This document shows, piece after piece, positions 51,334-62,108 of a DNA stretch of 64,000 nt. Within the stretch, counting starts at the first letter, position 1; each line of letters begins with the position of its first letter. The notes under the pieces are model-generated. The model was not told the DNA's origin, did no database searches, and saw only the letters and a list, made by a program, of their open reading frames with translations. Made by a program: the position numbers and the translations under genes. Source of the DNA: Neoceratodus forsteri (lineage: Eukaryota > Chordata > Ceratodontiformes > Ceratodontidae); NCBI GenBank assembly GCA_016271365.2, contig CM057456.1, positions 165,206,501 to 165,270,500 of the forward strand. Direction: 5' to 3'.

Positions 51334-52235
51334 TCACCTCATCTCCTTCAAGGCTCCATCAAACCATGGGGACTTTGGGAGAAGAGTGAGTGGGCAAACA
51401 CAAACAGGAACTATGGAATCCAGGGCCTCTGTCACTGCCTTATTATAGGCAAGTACTAGATTCCCTGGATCCATGCATTGACTTGGTATACCCGATAGAT
51501 CCAGCACCACCGTTAGGCCATCTGGGGTCACATCCCTCAAAGGGCAGTATCGGACCACCTCCATAAGGGCAGGCTTATTGGGGGAGCCAAGAAACTGAAC
51601 CCTATGGTGTGATGCTCATACCAACTGACTGGCTCCACCACCAAGTCAGATATCTCCATTCCCAGTAAAAACACCAAGTCCAATGAATAACCACAAATGT
51701 GGGTCATGGAGGTAACAACCTGTGTAAGGCCCAATGAACTCATTAGTTGGAGGAAGTCCTGACCAAATTATGAAAGTTCATCGTCGGCCCAGGCATTGAA
51801 ATCCCCCAGAATCAACCATCTGGGAAATCCCAATACCATGTCAACTATGAAGTCCATGACTTCCTGCAGGAAAACTTTACCATCTCCTGGTGGACGGTAG
51901 ATGAGAAGTATCCTGCACCCTACACCCGTGCCCATGATACATTCAAAGGAGTTGGTGGTTTCCACTGGAACATCCACAAGGTCCAGTTCCAATCTAAAAC
52001 AGATGGCTACACTCACACTCCTACAATCTATTCTCGGGTGGTGTATCACCGAGTACCAGGCTGGAATTGCTGAGGCCAACACTGGACCAGCATTTTTATA
52101 CACCCAGGTCTCGGTGATGCAAGCCAGATCCGCTGGCCCAACAAGATGTGCTATTAAAGCAGTCTTGTTCTTAATGGACCTGGCATTGCATAACACCACC
52201 TGAGTAGGATGAGCAACCAATGAAGATTGTGTCAC
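51334..52235 (-). pseudogene. LINE endonuclease domain
   Basis: Motifs in order on the minus strand: VVLCNARSIKNKTALI, DLACITETWVYKNAGPVLAS (catalytic Glu), SVAICFRLELDLVDV, ILLIYRPPGDG, and WLILGDFNAWADD with the catalytic GDFN intact. After a frameshift near 51.77 kb come LTQVVTSMTHICGYSLDLVF then LGMEISDLVVEPVSWYEHHT (family SDHH). A third frame (51334-51564) contains NLVLAYNKAVTEALDSIVPV and SPWFDGALKEMR, the linker. It is typical of L2-like elements. Confidence 0.88.
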
Positions 52236-52672
52236 TTGCCTGCATGAAGCAGAGCCCTTGGGTAAGGGAACCAGGCTGGGAGGACCCCTCTCCTGGACCT
52301 ATTTCAACCCAGGGCATCTCCTTGTTCCCATTACCCCAATCCGCCCACTCCTTTCCATTCCCCCACCAGGCCCAGCTCCCCCTCCTAACTATCCCCAGAG
52401 TCTGACACACCCTATATGTTTCTGGGGACAGCAGAGGACAATTAAAAGGGCAATGGTCCCTGATCCTGGTAGGGGAATAGTTCCTGACCATCTCTGAACC
52501 TTCCCAGCACATCCTTACAGGCAGGCAGCACACACCACAGTCTTCAAAATCCACTCAAATATTCCCACATTCCACACACATACACCCAAATCAAAACTCA
52601 GCACAATAACACTATGCACACCAACACTAATCTACACACTCAAACCCCCTAAGCCCCACAAAACAAGCACAT

Positions 52673-52675
<3 letters not shown>

Positions 52676-52723
<48 letters not shown>
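52676..52723. repeat. (CA)n microsatellite
   Basis: An uninterrupted CA run of about 23 units, in a broader A/C-rich stretch (52560-52860) just beyond the 5' side of the minus-strand LINE. Confidence 0.95.
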
Positions 52724-52729
<6 letters not shown>

Positions 52730-54190
52730 ACCATCCACACCATTAAATAACCCCACAATCCCCCACAAAACCTACAATAACTTCTACCCTCTCTCAACAC
52801 AAGAGACCCAAACTATTTCAAAACAATAACTAATACATATAAAAACAATAAATGCAAAATTAAATAAAGTCTTATGGCAGAATGTCCATCTTTTTACAGA
52901 TCAAGAGAGAGTCACTTAAATCTCTTAAACCGAATTTTATAGAATGTTCAACAGAGCTCCCACCTCTTCAGGACAATGACCAAGTAAATGCTTCAAACCA
53001 AAGTCCAACTCTCACTTTGAGCTTTAGAATGAGCAAACAGAGTTTATTTGAAAGTTGAAAAAGTTTACAGGTACTCTCACTGCCTGGAAGTTATGAAATA
53101 TAACAAGCTCAAAGAAAGAAATCTGACCTGCAGTAGCTTTAGTGTGGAGTCCCTCCAGTGGATCCCGTCTTGGACTGAAGCAGTCTTCTCCCAACAGCTC
53201 TCCTTTTTTGGTGTCTCTTCACTCAGGGGGTTCCTGCAGTGATAGCCCACCAAACAGTAGCAGGCAGGAGCGCTAGTCAAGAACAAAAGGAGAGGACCCC
53301 CAACACTCACCTCAGGAGGCAGTCACCAAACCCAGATGAACCCAAAACTGCAGTATTCAGCCCAGGATCTGCTCACCAGCAGACCCCCGAGAAATCTAGA
53401 GAACACCAGTGATTCATTCTGTCATATCAGCTTCTTCCATATGCCCAAACAACTGATACAATTAAGTTAGAGAGGTCCATAATCTGACCCATAGAGATCT
53501 CGGATTATGTCACTACTCCTCAACATTGACATGGGAGTCCTAAATACATGTTTTTTCAGATGGAAACTAGATCCACTGCAAATCCACAATAAGGACTTTT
53601 TGGATTGGGATTGAAAAGACTCCTCTGCATCTTCTTATTTTTACAAAATATTACCCAAAATATCTCATGGAATTTTTGGAAACCCTACAATGCTTACATA
53701 AGGGTCAGAATAACAGATTTCCCAGCCCACAGTTAAAGGATACCTAAACAACATTTTGACAACAAACTGTTCAAAACTCTGACTCTGTAGGTGACTAAAG
53801 GAAAGGCTGCTGTATTCATTAAGGCTATAACTACATATGTATAATTTACCTAAATGTGGTTCCAGAGCATTTGAATATTGTAAAATTAGCCTTCTAATTT
53901 GAAAAAAAATGTCTTACCTGCTTCCTAAAATGGCCGTCAAATGTGTTATGTGATGACATCATTTGCGCCAAAGTCAAAAAGATCTATGGCTCTCTATAGT
54001 GCTAACTAGTTATTTTTTCCCTTTGTATAGAATTGCTTCACCCAAAAGGTCAAAACCATGTGCATCATTTTGTATAATACACATGTTAGGCTATGGTTCT
54101 GTTCATTTTGTTTATTTTAACATGCTGAAATTGTATTTTAATCCAACTGACTTTCTCTGTGGCAAACCACTGTGCAGTACAAATCTTGAA
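52724..54190. other. No gene recognised
   Basis: About 1.5 kb unassigned. It may include the 5' untranslated part of the LINE. Open frames 53048-53310 overlap on both strands without motifs. Confidence 0.5.
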
Positions 54191-54262
54191 GAACCTGGTG
54201 GTCTAGTGGTTATGGTGGATCCAAGATGCTACAGTGGGGGTGCTGGGGTGGTGTGCATGCTT
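54191..54262 (+). mobile_element. tRNA-Glu-like SINE or tRNA fragment
   Basis: CCTGGTGGTCTAGTGGTTA is nearly identical to the 5' part of vertebrate tRNA-Glu and includes a perfect A box (54199-54209). The expected anticodon arm and B box are not preserved downstream, so this is a fragment or SINE head and not a functional tRNA gene. Confidence 0.55.
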
Positions 54263-56369
54263 AATATGCACTTTTTAACATTTTTATTAAACCTTTATAT
54301 TTTCTGCTATTCTTTTCTAGTACGTTTTTGACAGAACCTACAAATGTAATCCATAGTTTGAATGTAAACATTTGTATAATCAATAAATCAGACTTCTTCA
54401 ACAAAGTGAAATGCAGCAGCAGCATGCAAGTACATTATTATGTGTGTGGGAAGAGGGTGCAGCCACACCCTTCACCACCCCCTAGAGCCACCAATTTTTT
54501 GTAGCAAAGTTCTCGTTCAGTCCAATGTTACAGTTCATACTTTCTTGAAACTCAAACATATGCTTGTTTTGTCTTCTTTTTCCATGGGAAATAATAATAA
54601 GACGAAGAATCAGCATTTATATAGTGGTTTTCATACACATTGTATCCCAAAGTGCTTTATAAGCAATACTAGACTGGTAGTGAAGTGACTGAACATGTAG
54701 TGGCAGCCATTTCATACATTAATATCCACATACAGCTTTGGACAATTGCATGAACTGGTTTTATGGGAAGGGGAATGTTGGCCAGGACAACGGGGTCAGG
54801 TAGTGATCAAGGTGCTGGCAGCCCACATCTTATTTCACACAGTAATCTGCTCATATTTCTCTCCTCCATCTTCCCCCTTCCCTGAATATAGCAGTACCTT
54901 GCAACAGTGGCCTTCTCAGTCCCTCTCTAGTATTCATTCGTCACTATTCCTCCTCACACCGAAAACTGGTGAGCTCATCACCCTTCTGCATCATGAATGC
55001 AAGTTAAGTAGAGTACCCGTTTCATTTTGACATATCAAATATAAACATATCTTTCCAGTAAGTCAGGCTGATAGCAACAGGGAACAAGGGGAATGATGAG
55101 CTTTCCTATCCTTAAAAGATCTAGGCTACCTTTGATTAGGCACTGCTAAATGATGGGTGTGCACATCATTATGCACGTCATTTAATAGTGCCGAATCATA
55201 GGTGGTTTATATCTTACATGGGTAGAAAAGCCTATTTTTCCACTTGTGCAATGCAGCATCAGCCTGGCTTACCAGAAGATCATGTTTATTATTAATATGT
55301 AGAAATAACATGGAGACTGTACTAACCACATTCATGATGCGGAAGGAGTGAACTCCACCAGTTTTTGGTGTGGGGTGCAGGTGAGAAAAATGAATGCCAG
55401 AGAGGGACTGAAGAGGCCATTCCAGCAGGGTATAGCTATATTCAGGTTAGTTGAAGACATGAAGGAGGACATTGAGCAGATCACTGAGAGATCTGAAATG
55501 TGGGCCTGCCAACATCGTGATTACTACCTGACTGTGGATGAGAGTAGCCAGTGATGACAAATACTCAGAGTGGCAGGGCTGCACCTAAACTGTTACTTGA
55601 GTTCAGTGTGGGAGATACCCTCAGGTGGGGGTGTTGGCGTTTGTTAGGACAGCATTGAGGAGTTGTGTATAGCTCATTCCAAAGATTTGGAAGGGGTGGT
55701 AGCCAGCCAACTCGAATTGTGGAGTACAGCACAGGAAAGTACTGGAGAAGAATTGCTAGGAACTGTCCTGCAGGGTTCTGCAGATAACAGGTAAAGGAGT
55801 AGACTGACACTGGAAGTCAGGTGGATTTGCTCAAGGTATTAGTATGCCTCTCCTGCTAATAATATCGTTACCCACTCTAAGTGCAGCCCTTATGAGGGCA
55901 TGAAGAGCAGTTTTTCTGATGAGTCATGATGCTTATTGCTTGGTCCTCCAGGAAGATCTAGTTGTTGGTTAATGAGGTGAGAAAAACAAAACATGGGAAC
56001 TGTACATACTACCATCACTGTGCAGTAGGGTGGTGATCCACTCAATGTTTACTGTGGGAGCAGAAGTCAAACACTGAGAATGTGGACTGGAGAGTGATTT
56101 GGGAGGCATTGTTTTAACAGTGCCAGCTGATGATGCATATTGGTATAGGTGTGCACAACTCTCTGAGGTACAAGATTAAAATCTGAGGTATGATAATTTT
56201 CTTCATGAGACCGTAAGCACATATGTGGCACCAGGCAGTACTTAAGACAGGGTATGGATGGTGGGGTGCTCAACAGAAGGCAGGCTAGGTGCAGGGGGTT
56301 CACATGGAAAAAGAAAGCCTTATTTGTGGATTAACAAGACAGCATGGGCTTTGGAACTGAACCAGACCA
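54263..56369. other. No gene recognised
   Basis: About 2.1 kb unassigned. At 54610-54665 CAGCATTTATATAGTGG and CCCAAAGTGCTTTATAA resemble a motif common to ancient vertebrate interspersed repeats, but I cannot name the family. The frame 55348-55554 encodes a 68-residue acidic stretch, EGLKRPFQQGIAIFRLVEDM then KEDIEQITERSEMW, with ordinary protein composition but no family I know. Confidence 0.45.
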
Positions 56370-56480
56370 GTACTTTGCTCTGTGACCCTGAGCAAGTCAT
56401 TACACTTCCTTGTGCTCCTAGGCTACACCTGTAAACAAGCTTTCAGCTTAGTGTGTCTCTCCTGGCTAACAAAAGACAAA
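56370..56480 (+). mobile_element. SINE body and tail without head
   Basis: CTGTGACCCTGAGCAAGTCA, then CTTCCTTGTGCTCCTAG, AAACAAGCTTTCAGCTTAGT and CTCTCCTGGCTAA match the body and tail of the SINE at 20260-20459 (same blocks in the same order). The tRNA-derived head is not recognisable upstream. Confidence 0.8.
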
Positions 56481-57754
56481 ATTCAGTGCATCACATAACC
56501 AATAGATAATCAGGTAATCGAAGTGTTGTACTGTAATGCAGTTTGCCAAGGAAAAAGTCAGCTGGATTGCAAAACATTTTCCACAAGTTAAAGTAAACTA
56601 AATGAACAAAACCATAGCCTAACATGTGTACTGATCAAAATAATCCATGAGTTAATACATGGTGTTGATCATTCTGGCACAACAATTCAAACAAAGAGGG
56701 AAAGAAGAACTAGTAAGCACTATAGAAATATACGTGGGTCTCTGTCTATGGCTCAGATGATGTCATCATGACTCATCACTTAACAGACTTAGCAGCCATC
56801 TTAGAAAAGAAACCAAGGATGTTTTTTGAAAGAGAAAGGCTGATGTTTACATTTTCAAAAGCTATGAAACTGCATTTATATTATTTACATAAATGCAGTT
56901 TATATCATCAAACAACAGCCTCTCCTTTACCTTGATATGAAGCCAGATTTTGGGGTTTGCAGTTTTAAAAAACTGCTTTTTTAGGTACCCTTTAAAAGCA
57001 ATAAAAATAAAAGAATTAGAAGACTCTCTTAAACAACAGGAGCATACAATAACAAACTGATGCACATAATACAAGGCTTACTAAATATTCTGAGGATGAA
57101 ATTCCCAAAAAATATGATACTGCATTTCTGCAGCAGAGTAGGACCATTACTCACTAGCTCTTGTCCTTTTAGAGTATCTCCATAAAGACACATTCTCTGG
57201 TCTTAGAACTGGAGGTACTAGGAACACAAGGGAACCAAAAAGATTTGAAGTGGCATTGCGTTGTTTACAGTGCCGACATGTTGCAATATGGGCCCAACTG
57301 CATAAAAGATGGTGCTAACTCCAACTGCCTCACAACCTTTTCACCAATGGAGAGAACAACTACTAAACAAAATAAAGAAGAGAAAGGACAAACTTTTAGT
57401 GTCATGAGAGGGGGACTTGAGACTGCAGGAGGACGACAGAAAAACACATACTAGATGAACAAGTAGCAACTTCTAAAAATGTCATACATTATTGGAAAAG
57501 GCCACTGTTATGCCTTGACCAAATGTAAGAGCTGAAGGGCCTATCCTTTAATGCCTGGCAGATAAGGGAGCCTAACAAGGAGCCTGACTGGGCCTGGAAT
57601 GGGAAATATGGGCCGCTGTGTTGTGATACAGGAGCCATCGGCACCAAATGCAAGGTCCGATCCATCCATTTGATACATGCCTGAAAAGCAATTAATGATT
57701 GTTATTTCCAAAGGAGTTTAGTTTGATTTTGCATATATTGTGTTAATGTGTTTC
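56481..57754. other. No gene recognised
   Basis: About 1.3 kb of unassigned A/T-rich sequence. Open frames 56862-57074 (minus) and 57245-57454 (both strands) have no motif. Confidence 0.5.
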
Positions 57755-58190
57755 CATAATGTGAAGCCCTAGGTCTTTTTCACAGTTTTTTACTTTTAGC
57801 TCTATTCCTTTCATGTAATATCTTGCTTTTAGGTTGTTTCTACCAATGTGCATTACTGAACATTTTGTAAAGTTCATTTTCCACTTACTAGCCCATTCTG
57901 TTATTTTATTTAGGTCATTTTGTATTAGTTGTGTTTCTGAAACTGTGTTTGGTCTACCTCTAGTTTTGGTGTTGTCTACAAATTTGTTGCAAAATTATGT
58001 AACGGCGTCATCTAGATCTCCTATAAATGAATTAAACAAAACTGGGCCAATAATAGGGCCCTGCAGTATCCCACTTGTTACACTTCCCTCCACAGATAGT
58101 TGCCCTTGTATTCTCTTTGTTTTCTATTATCTATCCAATTTGATACCCAATTAATTATTTTCATATTAATATCCATCTTGATCAGTTTTT
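57755..58190 (-). pseudogene. LINE reverse transcriptase remnant
   Basis: Read on the minus strand, WVSNWIDNRKQ is followed by TSGILQGPIIGPVLFNSFIG then DLDDAVT, and by NKFVDNTKTRGRPNTV where the family has KFADDTKL (catalytic pair changed to Val-Asp-Asn). LNKITEWASKWKMNFTKCSV then MHIGRNN and LGLHI follow. The blocks are the B and C motifs and thumb of a CR1-like RT. Stops and frameshifts are frequent, and the flanks are not recognisable as the same element, so this is an old fragment. Confidence 0.85.
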
Positions 58191-58513
58191 TAATAATTTC
58201 ATACTGTTTATTTTTGCACTTACATGTTTTAGTTTGCATTGTTTTGCTCTTTTTCCTGCTTATTTACTGACTTATGTATTTGCCATCTTGCCCAGTTGTA
58301 GTGCTTGTTGGTCACTGTCATTGCCAGTGCCATAATGAGTGCAGCAGCACTAAAACTGAGGTGACTGCATTGTGTTTTTTTTTCCTGCAACCATGATTTG
58401 CAATCTGTATGGGGCATTTAAATGTTGTTCCCAGTTTTTGACTATATCATTTAAATGCAGTTGGTGCTGAGCATTTATGACCATCTGTTGTATTTGGTGT
58501 TGGGCAGCATATA

Positions 58514-58520
<7 letters not shown>
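58191..58520. other. No gene recognised
   Basis: Short unassigned stretch between the LINE remnant and a GT microsatellite. Confidence 0.4.

Positions 58521-58567
<47 letters not shown>
58521..58567. repeat. (GT)n microsatellite
   Basis: About 23 uninterrupted GT units. This explains the open frame rich in Thr-His on the minus strand. Confidence 0.95.
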
Positions 58568-58568
<1 letters not shown>

Positions 58569-58723
58569 CAGCAGAGTTGATACAGTTAGAATAATTATTT
58601 GCAGTTTATTTTCATAATATTCAGTTTCATGAAAACAGGAATGACTGTGTACAGAACTGGTCTTAATCCATGATGTGGCCCTTAGGAACACTCTAAATGT
58701 ATCACAAGCAAATCACCAGAGTG

Positions 58724-58770
58724 CCACACACACACACACACACACGCACACATGCACATGCACACACTTC
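58724..58770. repeat. (CA)n microsatellite, imperfect
   Basis: A CA run with CACG and CATG interruptions, about 160 bp from the (GT)n run and in the opposite sense. Confidence 0.9.
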
Positions 58771-59756
58771 ACACCTTATTAACTTGTAATCGAAGTACCA
58801 ATGATACTGAGAGGTATTAAGCTGTCCTATGCAGAAGCAGAACCCTACCTGAAATGAGATGTGGCGTCTCAGCTTGGTTATCCTTTGTAAATAACTTTCT
58901 TGTAAAAGCACTGTAGAATGCAGTGCATGAAAAGCATTACATAAATGTCAGTTCTTTGCTATTCAAAAGTCCATGCATTACCAGTCAGTATTTCAAAATT
59001 GCTTTGTAAATCCCTTTAGGATTCAACTTTCTAAACAGAATTCCACATGTGATTCAACAGACTCAAAATAGCAAATTGCAGACATTTGCCCTCATGCTCA
59101 GACTCCTATGTATCATTCTGCCAGAATACTCTTTTAGGTACAACGGCCAGCTAAGTGTATGATGAACTTTACTTAAGTGAAATACAGAATTGCACACACC
59201 CATTAATGCAAAGCATTGTGGGATGTATATGCAAATCATTATGGAAGAAATTAGACTTGCTCTGCTTTAAGAAGGAGAGTATGGTGTCAAATGAATGGCC
59301 TCTCACACAATTTGCAAAGACTGAAAACAGAAGACACAGACATGTGTTTCAGTACCCATCAGTGTTTTTCATCTGTATTTCAGCCCACTGGAAGGAGAAA
59401 CCAGCCCTATGATGGTCCTACTGGTTAGGGTCATGGTGAGTCCAAAGTAGGAAATCTATCTAAATTTAAACAACTTCTTCAATGAATCTGGCACATCTGA
59501 ATATACGGACTAGTCTATTGCTGAGTAGGCTGGTAGACTTTACCAACATGAGTCACCTTTGAAAGAGGCTTATGTGTCTATTTCAATTAAGCTTCTAATT
59601 ACAGCAACATGTGTACTCCTGGCATGGAGTCCACAGAGCAGTTAGTTTGTCAAGATAACTTCTTTTCAAGACTATTGCAAATTTAGGAATCATTATTCTT
59701 AGATTTAGAAAACAGTTTGGAAAAAGAATAATATTTAGGGCTCATAAAAATACAAG
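58771..59756. other. No gene recognised
   Basis: About 1 kb unassigned. At 59408-59445 GATGGTCCTACTGGTTAGGG faintly resembles the tRNA-like head at 54196, but the match is too short to call. Confidence 0.45.
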
Positions 59757-60009
59757 AAGATCTATGTTTCTATCATGGAGAGGGTTGTGGATGCATGGAA
59801 CAGCCTCCCTGAGGAGGTAGTGGAGTCAAGCACAGTGGGGGAATTCAAGAATGCATCGGACAGACATAAGGCAGTCCTAGTGCAGGGTAGGAGGAAGTAA
59901 ACTGTTGATTAACTAGGATCTGCAGCTTATCTGTTAGGTAGGAAAATGGGCAGACTAGGTGGGCCAAGCAGTCCTTTTCTGCCGTCAAATTCTGTTTCTA
60001 TTTTTTTAT
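59757..60009 (+). mobile_element. CR1/L3-like LINE 3' end
   Basis: The plus strand encodes RVVDAWNSLPEEVVESSTVG then EFKNASDRHK and a stop at about 59899, the diagnostic C-terminus of CR1/L3-type ORF2. A 3' UTR follows with GCAGACTAGGTGGGCCAAGC and CTTTTCTGCCGTCAAATTCT, the typical CR1 3' end. Only about 250 bp are present; the remainder was lost to 5' truncation. Confidence 0.88.
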
Positions 60010-60654
60010 GTGTACTGTACTTTGGTTTCTGTAAATATTTCCAAACCACTCAGATATTTACTAAAATGCCTGAAATGCAATGCAAAGCACTTCTTTGAGT
60101 CTGTGGTATGGGTTAATATGAAAAAGGGAACTGAATGAAGCATATCAAACAAGTAGTTTGGAAGAAAAGCAATATGTGTCCACAGAAAATACAAAGAAAG
60201 AGAGAGAGAGAGACTATCCAATTTGTTTGGTTTCTGCAAATCACTCCAAGCCACCTGTGTGCATTCTAAGTAGGGATGGGCAAACTGGCTCTGCCGTACT
60301 TCTGAATCTCCGTGGACTTGGCCGACTTGACTCTGACCAGGAAAACAGAGTCTTTCATGGCTTGAACCGAGCTGCTGAGTTGGCCCGGTCTGGAAATGCA
60401 GCTCAGTCTGGAGGCACTGAAGGAAGCCAATCAATGAGGGTCTTTGTTTTGTGATTAACTCATGTTCTAGCCAATCCTGTACGTCAGCCACCAGAGCACA
60501 TTCCTAGGAAACAGTGTATCAAGCGCATTTGGGGCTTTGCATTGAAAGGAGACAGTTGTGTGTGTGTGGGTGTGTGTGCACACAGAGATTCCCCAAAAAA
60601 AACAAACAAACCCAAAATGAAAAAAACAAACATTGTTCATTTTCTTTCCATAAT
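60010..60654. other. No gene recognised; GA- and GT-rich tracts
   Basis: Unassigned. A short (AG)n run lies at 60198-60212 and a GT-rich stretch at 60555-60580. The open frames 60006-60491 (minus) and 60158-60454 (plus) are opposed and show no domain. Confidence 0.45.
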
Positions 60655-60960
60655 CTGAAAGAGAGAGAGAGAGAGAAGGAGCATAAAGAGACCAACAAAT
60701 TCAACAGCAGTGTGCAGACATTACAGCAGTAAAAAATGAAATGTTTCATTAGAGAGAGTAGAGCAAGAGAGAGAGACCAACAAATTCAACAGCATACAAC
60801 AGCAGAGGGCAGAGTAGATGGGTGCAGAGACATTGCAGACTGCAGTGAAAAAAAAGAACAACCAAGTTTTTCATTAGTAAGAAAGAGAGAGAGAGAAGAA
60901 AGGATAGAGAGACCAAGGAACTCAACAACAGGCAACAGCAGAATGCAGACTTCTTTTACT
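60655..60960 (+). repeat. 85/136-bp tandem repeat, 3 units
   Basis: GACCAACAAATTCAACAGCA at 60690 recurs at 60775 and, as GACCAAGGAACTCAACAACA, at 60911. Each is preceded by an (AG)n-rich block and a TTTTCATTAG/GTTTCATTAG junction. The second interval is longer by 51 bp because of extra sequence (GAGGGCAGAGTAGATGGGTG and on). Confidence 0.72.
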
Positions 60961-61177
60961 TTTAGAAAAAGTACAGGAAACTGGAAAGGGATTTGGGTAC
61001 TACAAAAAACATGGCCTCCAGTCTGCAGTGTCATGAGGCAGGTGCAGTTCTCATGAAATTATAAAGCAACAAAAAGAAATATAGTAGGTAAGGGAAGGGA
61101 GGTAGTTTCAGTCTGTTTTTCTTGCTACATCAGCAAAAAAGTAAAATAAAAGTTGGTGTAAGCATCCAACTTAATAT
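60961..61177. other. No gene recognised
   Basis: Short spacer between two tandem arrays. Confidence 0.4.
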
Positions 61178-62108
61178 AATTCTTTTTTCTTATTGAAAAA
61201 TATATTTTTGTAAAAAAAAGTATTATGGGGAGCAGAGTCAGACAGGACAGGAGGACTCTGTTTGAAGGTCATAGTGCCTCACTAATTCTGAGGGGGGCTT
61301 ATAATGCCATAGAAATTTTGAAGTGGGGGTATCACCCACATCTCAGACTCTGTGTTGCCCATCTCTGTGCCTGAACTACAGGTCGTCATACTAATTCTTT
61401 TTATTTTTATTTTTGAAAAATACATTTTTTGTAAAAAATATATATATTAAGAAAGGGAGCAGACAGGACAGAGGACTCTGTCCAAAGGTTATAGTGCCTC
61501 AGAAATTTTGAGGAGGGTTTATAGTGCCATACAGATTTTAAAGGAGGGGTGTCACCTATGTCCCAGACTGTGTGTTGCCTATATCTGTTCTGCTGTGAAA
61601 GGTCATACTGCCATAGACTCTGTGCTGCCTATCTCTGTGCCTGAACTACTACTAGGTCACAGTGCCATACAGATTGTGAATGGGGGGGTCACATCTTAGA
61701 CTCTGTGTTGCCCATTTCTGTGCCTAAACTACTACTAGGTCATATTGTCATAGACTCTGTGCTGCCCATCTCTGTGCCTGAACTACTAGTAAGTCATAGT
61801 GTCATACAGATTGTGAAGGGGGGGGTGTCACACATGTCTCAGACTCTGTGTTGCCTATCTCTTTGCCTGAACTACTACTGGGTCTCAGCGCCATACAGAT
61901 TGTGAAGGGGGTGGGGTGTCATGTGTCAGACCCTATGTTGCCCGTCTCTATTGACTGAACTAATACTAGGTCATAGTGCCTCACATATGTTGAGAGTGCG
62001 GTGTCATATCTCATACTCTGTGTTGCCCATCTCTGTGACTAAACTACTACTAGGTCATATAGTGCCTCAAGTATTTTGAGAGGAGGGTGTCACGTCTTAG
62101 ACTCTGTT
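61178..62108 (+). repeat. ~85-bp tandem array with 220-bp higher-order start
   Basis: GACTCTGTG(T/C)TGCC(C/T)AT blocks lie near 61346, 61566, 61616, 61699, 61753, 61842, 61929, 62013 and 62100. Most spacings are 83-89 bp, with two short units of 50 and 54 bp. The left part (61178-61395 and 61394-61610) is a duplicated block of about 216-220 bp that adds an A/T-rich segment and GACAGGACAG. A second L1 3' end cuts the array at 62109. Confidence 0.82.

Larger units (their letters stand above)
49247..52560 (-). mobile_element. L2-like LINE (minus), mostly complete ORF2
   Basis: The 3' end lies at a (GAT)n-type tail (49246-49260 on the + strand: CATCATCATCGTCAT) and the element runs leftward through C-terminal, RT and endonuclease coding to about 52.56 kb. 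A (CA)n tract follows beyond. Coding is split over at least eight frames. LHWLPVQW and YADN-TQLH style motifs place it in the L2/Rex range of the jockey superfamily, distinct from the elements at 5.4-16.6 kb and 39.1-42.8 kb. Confidence 0.88.

Noticed and set aside
54191..54262. Possible tRNA-Glu gene
   Set aside because: Only the 5' part matches. The B box and 3' acceptor arm are absent.
57834..58154. 106-codon plus-strand open frame
   Set aside because: It is antisense to a recognisable LINE reverse transcriptase remnant on the minus strand.
60006..60491. 161-codon minus-strand open frame
   Set aside because: It overlaps an opposed frame and a GA-rich tract and carries a simple Ser-Leu repeat. 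No domain.
61178..62108. CRISPR-like regular spacing
   Set aside because: The whole unit repeats with graded divergence and there are no unique spacers. It is an ordinary eukaryotic minisatellite.
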